DNA of 64,000 bases from NCBI GenBank assembly GCA_020081605.1, contig JAHREC010000045.1:2294001-2358000 (forward strand), read 5' to 3'. Positions 58,112 to 64,000 of the stretch are shown here, one piece after another (within the stretch, counting starts at the first letter, position 1; each line of letters starts with the position of its first letter). The notes below the pieces were generated by a model. The model was not told the DNA's origin, did no database searches, and saw only the letters and a list, made by a program, of their open reading frames with translations. Source of the stretch: Albifimbria verrucaria. Lineage: Eukaryota; Ascomycota; Sordariomycetes; Hypocreales; Stachybotryaceae. Position numbers and translations under genes: made by a program.

Positions 58112-58883
58112 ATGTTCCGCACTGCCATGCTCCGCACCGTCGCCGCGGCCTCTGCCCGTGCTGCCGTCCGCCCTGCCGCCCGCGTCTCTCGCGCCGCCCT
58201 CGTGTGCCCCCGTGTCGCTGCTCCTGCCGTCACCTCGCGCCTGCCGAGCCTCGTCGCCGTCCGCATGTACAGCGCTGCCGGTGGCCTGAACAAGGAGGAG
58301 GTTGAGGGCCGCATCATGAGCCTGCTGTCCGGTTTCGACAAGGTGAGTTCGCTTCACGCCGTGCTTGGATGGGACCGGGTCGTGGAGATGCACGAGCGTG
58401 GAAGTGCTGCATGTTGAGGCCATCTACGATGCTCTGGCCAACAAAGCCGGGCTCTGGACCGATTCATCATGCATGATACACCACTTCTGCGTCTGCTTCC
58501 CGCCCTCGGTCTATCCACAGGCTTACCCAAACCTACTCCATGACACGTCTGCTAACCAGATTTCAGGTCAACGACTCTGCCAACGTATGCTCACGTCCCG
58601 CTGCAACCCGCTCTTCGCCCTGCTAACAACCGCCTCAGATCAAGCCCACCGCTCACTTCGCCAACGACCTCGGTCTCGACAGCCTCGACACCGTTGAGGT
58701 CGTCATAGCCATCGAGGAGGAGTTCAGCATCGAGATCCCCGACAAGGATGCCGACAGCATCCACTCCGGTGCGTTCCCGTCTCCTCCGCTTCCATCATTT
58801 CCCTGCGTCCATTACTGACTCTTCTCGCGTCTCTAGTCGACAAGGCTGTTGAGTACATCCTCAGCCAGCCCGATGCCCACTAA
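58112..58883 (+). CDS. mitochondrial acyl carrier protein (complex I subunit NDUFAB1)
   Basis: Carries the growing chain in mitochondrial fatty-acid synthesis and is a subunit of complex I. The presequence is Arg/Ala-rich ([20 protein letters not shown]). Exons: 58112-58342, an 18-nt micro-exon 58567-58584 (VNDSAN), 58639-58768 and 58837-58883. The phosphopantetheine serine is in [13 protein letters not shown], followed by [15 protein letters not shown] and the end [15 protein letters not shown]. No frameshift is needed. About 140 aa, standard. It lies 4.4 kb from NDUFS8, another complex I gene. Confidence 0.95.
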
Positions 58884-60598
58884 GCGCCTCGCACTCGGTC
58901 CAACCATTTCCCCAGGTCTTCTTCCATCCACCTTCTCCGTTGGAGGTTTTCTTCTCTGGTGTTCAATCTGTGTACCATAATCTCTCCCCTCGAAGATGTC
59001 GTATCTTCTCTAAACAGAAAAAACCCGAATCGGAATAAAAAGAACTCCATTATTTGGCAGCATCTAGACCACACCAAATGCGACTTTGCTCGCTGTGAGA
59101 GGAGATGAACGTGGGACGGCGAGGACGGTATGGAGGAAACGCCCTGAGGGTTACCAAGGTCTTGGACGCAAGAGATTTGGTGCTGGGAGTGAAGAGCCGG
59201 AGCGATAGGTAGAGACGAGACTTTGCTCTTCCCTAGAGCTCGGCAGAAGGGGATTAGAGTGTTCGAGTTGTGGTTGTGGAGTTATTGTACGTCTGGGGAA
59301 CAACGCTTTCCCCTTGTACTAGTGTATAGAAACCATTTCCTTGTTCTCGTGCCTGCTCCACGGCGGAGTGTCCCGCCATGAGTCGTCCCAGGTCTTCTTG
59401 CTGTGCTGTAACATATGTGTGGGTGGCCATTGAGATCCAAGTCTACCATCACGAACCGAAGTCTTTGGAACTTGCCAAGGGTAATGTGTTATGGTTCCGT
59501 ATTGGAATATGGACCATTTTTTATTTTTATTTTTACGACGGCTTCAAGTTCGATCAAGGCAAGGGACTGATGAGACTATGATTCGTGCTACACAGGTATC
59601 GAGAAGCGAGGAAACATCCCGCGCAAATGCATCCGGCGTCGTTCAAGACCCCAAAAGCACAGGACATGCACCTCAGGACACACCTCTACTGCCATGTCAC
59701 GCTCACCATCTTCCCCAACTCACATGCTCCCAACGCAGTGCTTTCAATCTGATGTCTGTTGTTCGTAACTGCACTACATCATTCATCAATCATGACATTC
59801 TCTAAGTCAGCGCCAGTCATGCCATCCCTTTCATCCCTTCACACCTCTCCTAAGCAGGCAATGCCGCTATCCATGACTGACGATATGTTCCCCATGTTCC
59901 CCATTGTGCCGGCCCCTCTGATGATTCCTCTGGAATACCTACATAAACAGCAGAGAGAGGGGTCTGGATCAGACATACAAAAGCCAAATAACATATGCTG
60001 CCCTATTTTTTCAACTGTCGTGCCGCATTCCCAGCCCAGGTCCGTGAAAGCCGACTGGCCCACGCATCTGATGCTGCAAAGAGAGACTGCAAATAAATAC
60101 CCAAAAATCTTCCAAGAAAACAACAAAAAATGGTTGAGTAGTGTAGCATAAATCCAGCCATATTACATCCTCCGAACCTGCTTCTCTTCCTCTCCGAAGC
60201 AATCTCCTGTTATCGCCCTTTTCGCCCGTTGCTTTTGCGCCTGAACCGAAGCGCGTAGTTGCCCGTCTCGTGTACAAGATTTTGAAAAGTCGTCCATGGC
60301 CGTTACAAAATGCGCTTTCCGATAAAAATTTTCCCTTCGCAATTTTTTGTCTTTCCGGAGCTGCTGAGTGCTGTTCTAAGAAAGGCTGACAAGTGATGGA
60401 AGAGAAATGCTTTCGAGCGATGGCCCGAATCTGTCATGTGTGCAACCTATGCCGTGTCGTCTTCTGAGCTGTCCAGAAGTGAGCCTCTCAGTGTGGATCA
60501 TTGCTGGTCGTTTGTGAACTCAAAGATGCCGTGAGAGGCAAGGCCATATGTAAAACGCCGAACAGTCGTGTTTGCCTAGCAAGCGAGCCGTCGACGCA
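58884..60598. other. 1.7-kb intergenic region
   Basis: 3' flanks of the convergent acyl carrier and CCCH genes. Short frames at 59.4-60.2 kb are not recognisable. Confidence 0.5.
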
Positions 60599-62659
60599 TC
60601 ACCGGCCGTTCACCTGCAAAGTCTCCCGCGACTCCTTAGATCCATTGGATGCCTTGCCCGAGACTGCACTGGCGTAGCTGTTGAGGCCGCCCATGGCCAA
60701 ACCATTTGATCCACGCTTGCGCATCCTGGCGGCGGCCGGGTCCTCCTCTTCCTCCATGCTAAATACAAACGCCGGGTCCTCTTCATCGATGGGCGTGGTG
60801 AAGCGGCCCGTCACGGAAGAGCTAATGCTACCGCTCGACACGTGACGCTCCATGCCACGGTCCTTGCCGATCGGAGAGATGCCGTTGTTGGGGATACGGG
60901 CGGCGGCGGGGTGGAGCAGCGGGCTGGATCCGCCAAGGTTGTCATCGAGACGGCTGCGTTGGAGCTGCTGCGACAGTACGGACATGGAGTCGTTGCCCGA
61001 TCGTCTGCCGTTACCGTTGGTGCCGTCGCCCATCTCCTGCGCGAGAGTTGAGTTCCGCAGAGGGCTGCCGACGTGACCAAAGACGGAGCCAACTGCGCGC
61101 GCCGAACGGGCAGCCTCCTCCTCCTCCTTCTGGCGCTGGAACAATGGACCCCAACGGCTGGGGCTGGTTCCAATGGGGCTGCCGTACTTGGAGATGCCGT
61201 CGATGCTAAAGTCGTTATCGCCTCGCATGGAACCTCTACGGGCCTTTTCGGCGGGGGTAAGAAGGTCCTGCAAATTCTCGGGGACGTAGTTCTCGGGAAC
61301 GTTGTCACCCGAATCGTCGCCGAACGCAAATTCGGCCTCCCAGTCGCGGTCGACCGAGGTGGCGGTGGTGGAGGCCTTGGGCAGGCTGGAGCTCAGCATG
61401 CGGGGCTTTGAAAAGCGCGAGGAGTGCATGGCTCGCTTGCCGAAATACTCATCGATGCCGTTGGCATAGTGAGAGCTGGGCGGGCTGCTGGCGGTAGGAG
61501 TGATGCTCAAATGCTCGGAGGAACCAAAGGCAGAAGTATGCAGAAGCTTGAGAGTCTCGGAGGTGCGGGAATCCTTGACGCTGCTGAGGGAGGGCGAGGG
61601 CGACTCGAGGCCAAATTTGGAGGGGACCGACGAGGGCCAGGGGCGGCGGGGTAGCGAGCGGCGTTGGAGATGCCATTGGAGTCGAAGGAGGCGGGCAAGG
61701 GAGCATCGAGGACAGAAAGGCCTTTTCCATTGGCGGGAGAGACCGAGCCCGAGGCGGCTCAGGTCATCATCTCGTGGTGAGCCGTAGTTGGAGTTGGGGT
61801 GCGAGTAGGGGTATCGATGGCGGGGATGCCGTTATCGAGGCTCGGCTGCCGACCCAGATGGTGATGCGGGGCCTGGGAGGGGCGATCGTCAAAGGGACGA
61901 GAGACAGCGGCGTAGGGAGGAACATCGGCATTGTAGAGAGACGTGGTGAGAGCGCTGGTGGTGGAATTGTAGTTGGCCGAGGTCGGCGATGCGGAGGAGT
62001 GGCCGGATCGACCGACGAGATTGATGGGGCTCGTGCCGACGGTGACGCCATTCTTGCCGTAGTTGATGCGGCGACCGTCGGGGAGGACGTGGATATTTGC
62101 GCATTTAGGACCGAATTTGCAATTGCCCTGGGGAGAGAGAGAGTCAGTAAAAGCATCAAGGACGGGGAGGGGGTAGAGGAGGGGGCAGAACTCACCTTGG
62201 CGAAGTATTTGCAGACAGTTTCAGAAGCGGCGCCTAGATCGTGGCTAAAGGGACAGGCATTGCCGGCCTGGCACGCGCCCTGACGGAAGAACTTGCACGG
62301 AACATGGGAGGTATCTAAGAAATCACCAGGTAAGTCGAGAGCCAAAGCGGGCGAAGAGGATTGGTCTTGAGTTGTGGATGAAGGGGTGACACGGAGTGCC
62401 GGAGACAGGGTCGCGTGAGACAAGGCGACAAGAGCAGCATCGCACAAGCACAGGCACAAGACCAGGCGAGACAAGGCAGGACGGAAGGAAGAATTAGAAA
62501 AAGCAAGATAGAAAAAGTAGACGCACTGGGAGGGCTCCGGGGACCGTCGAAGCCGGCACGGGAGGCGGCTGCAGCAGCAGCGGGCATGGCGGTGCCGTTG
62601 GAGTGAGGCGAGCCGTGAATGTTGAGGCTGCCACTCCGGCCGTGACGGTACTCTGGCAT
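60599..62659 (-). CDS. CCCH zinc-finger protein (Lee1-like)
   Basis: Start MPEYRHGRSGSLNIHGSPHS. An intron of about 200 nt is followed by finger 1 PCKFFRQGACQAGNACPFSH. Finger 2 is split by an intron: VCKYFAK then GNCKFGPKCANIHVLPDGRR. The rest is a long disordered Ser/Pro region with conserved-looking blocks (KFGLESPSPSLSSVKDSRTS, IDEYFGKRAMHSSRFSKP, VPENLQDLLTPAEKARRGS, GTSPSRWGPLFQRQKEEEEA, EEDPAFVFSMEEEEDP) ending REТ-like LQVNGR. Frame changes near 61640 and 61765 fit one-base indels. Tandem C-x7-C-x5-C-x3-H fingers suggest RNA binding or post-transcriptional control. About 600 aa. Confidence 0.8.
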
Positions 62660-64000
62660 CGTCGGGAGGAGAGAGTGGCAGGCGGGCGGGAAGGGACGGA
62701 GACGAGGTTATAAGGCTGTGCGCCGATTGCGCGGGACGAGAGTCGAATCGTGCAATCGATCGAGGTGGTGGACGTGGATGTAGATGTGGATGTGGTGGTG
62801 GTAGTAGTGGATGGGCTGGGCTGGTTGACCGAGGCAAAGCGATGCGATGCGATGCGAGACGAGACGAGACGAGGGAGGATTGAAGAAGTAAGGGCTCTCT
62901 GGCGGGCGACGGAGGGTTCCTACAGAAGGGATGGTTGGTGGGCTGGAGCGTTTCTGGAGCGGGTGTGGGTGGGTGGATGGATGGAGTGAGTGAGGTGAGT
63001 GAGCGAGCGAGTGGATGCGGTAGGTTTGATGGTAGTGGTGGTGGAGGAGGTGGTGGTGGTGGAGGTCGTAGTGGTTGCGCTGGTAGTGGTGGTGGGGGCC
63101 CTTAATCGGCGCAACGGAGGAGAAGCGATATCAGAGGACTTGGAGGTGAGCCAAATCCGCTGGACAAGCCACGGAGGCGAGGCGGGCGTCGGCGGCGGCG
63201 GCGACGGAGGCAGAGGAACAAGACCAAGAACAAGAACAAGGCGCGTGGCAACGACGGCGAGGCGGGATGGACAGAGGGAGCGCGTCGCTACGCCGGTTGC
63301 AAGAGGAGAAAGAGGAGAAGAAGCAGGAGGAGGCGAGCACTTCGTTTCGGAAAAAAGAGGCGTAGAGTCGAGCCTCTCGAGTCGAGCCGAAAGTGGAAAA
63401 GAAGAGAAAACAGTCGAGTCCAGGTGAGGTGGGAGAGCGCAGATAGTGGCCTGTGGGCGGGGTACATGCGGTGCGGGGTTATCGTGGGTGCCGTCCCAAG
63501 TAATCACCTAACAGCGATGGCCTCGGGGTACCTCTGGTCGCGAACGGCTGGCTGGCCGGCTGTAAGTAGAGGCGAAGGAGAAGAGGTCCGTCCGGGTATC
63601 TCCAACAGGGACGCCAGAGGTTGAGGAATATAAATATAAACGTAAATAGATATAAATATAAAATAAAACAAAATAAATCCCAGGATCCGCGGTAGCCAAG
63701 ACGCTGTCTATAACCAGAACAGCTCCGGTGTCATACTCCCAGAAAGGGGCCAGTGACAAGTCTCTCGTGGTCGCCAAACCAAGATTGTTGATCGCTGCGG
63801 TGCACCTCGTGAGGCGCTTCAGGCCAGTCCCAGTGCTGATGATCCCGATGGGGACGAGGGCAACCAGAAGTGGGGAAAGGATAAAGAAAGAATGCCCGCT
63901 ACGGCACAGGGGGTTTCAGGGAGAGGGTGCCTGTAATTAACACCCGGGTGCCCTGACGCCAACCTAACGGTGCTGCTTCTTCCCGCTGGAGACTGCGCGC
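62660..64000. promoter_or_regulatory. upstream region/leader of the CCCH gene with microsatellites
   Basis: On the gene (minus) strand this is C/A- and C/T-rich, as in other fungal leaders. It holds GTGGAT/GGT repeats (about 62750-63110), GCGAT and GAGAC pentamer runs (about 62838-62875) and GGAT/GAGT/GAGC tetramer runs (about 62970-63015). No gene supported. A gene may lie beyond the window edge. Confidence 0.45.
62838..62875. repeat. pentanucleotide microsatellites (GCGAT)n then (GAGAC)n
   Basis: Roughly three copies of each unit directly adjacent, with the second unit differing from the first by one or two bases. Confidence 0.75.

Noticed and set aside
61767..62837. 356-codon minus-strand frame overlapping the CCCH gene start
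   Set aside because: It passes through the predicted intron and leader in low-complexity Pro/Ser/His sequence; only the part around the zinc finger (KFFRQGAC) is genuine.

Overview
The window is genomic DNA of a filamentous ascomycete (Pezizomycotina, most likely a sordariomycete; the order cannot be fixed from sequence alone). Genes carry many short introns of about 43-90 nt with GT-AG borders and CTRAC-type branch sites. Families typical of this group are present: HET-domain proteins, a CCCH zinc-finger protein, HsbA, WSC and Ecm33-type cell-wall proteins, a tyrosinase and a tricarboxylate carrier. I see no recognisable transposon, rRNA, tRNA or CRISPR array.

Layout. (1) 0-17.4 kb is an accessory, AT-richer block: a broken HET gene, a glycine-zipper protein, a small secreted Cys-rich protein, a BNR/GH93-like secreted glycosidase, a HeLo-like/pseudokinase protein, a divergently transcribed protein kinase joined to a YTH (m6A-reader type) domain, a membrane-anchored fucose-lectin-like protein, an FTA2/kinase-like protein and a possible PD-(D/E)XK protein. 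(2) 18-27 kb is mostly a GC-rich core block: epoxide hydrolase, mitochondrial citrate carrier, a cytochrome b assembly factor (CBP6/UQCC2 type), Bsd2-like PPxY membrane protein, and protein-L-isoaspartate methyltransferase. (3) 27-50 kb is mixed accessory/secretome: a WSC/GPI repeat protein, two tandem small membrane proteins, a short-chain dehydrogenase, a second HET protein, a tyrosinase with a Ser/Thr-rich N-terminus, HsbA, an Ecm33-like protein, a DUF8035-like hypothetical and a Cys-rich secreted protein, separated by long gene-free stretches. (4) 50-64 kb is GC-rich core: a conserved fungal hypothetical, complex I NDUFS8, an M14 metallocarboxypeptidase, mitochondrial acyl carrier protein and a two-finger CCCH protein.

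A window-wide feature governs interpretation. Many genes, including essential ones (NDUFS8 twice, citrate carrier, CBP6), are interrupted by single-base shifts at short homopolymers, where one extra C, G or A restores the conserved family sequence. I read most of these as assembly/sequencing indels rather than real mutations, so the broken state of the HET and other accessory genes should not be over-interpreted.

The most unusual content is the 7.3-11.4 kb divergent pair: an MLKL-like HeLo-pseudokinase head to head with an apparently active kinase spliced to a YTH domain that keeps all three cage tryptophans. It sits among HET, lectin, FTA2-like and nuclease-like genes, a setting that looks like a fungal allorecognition or defence island.
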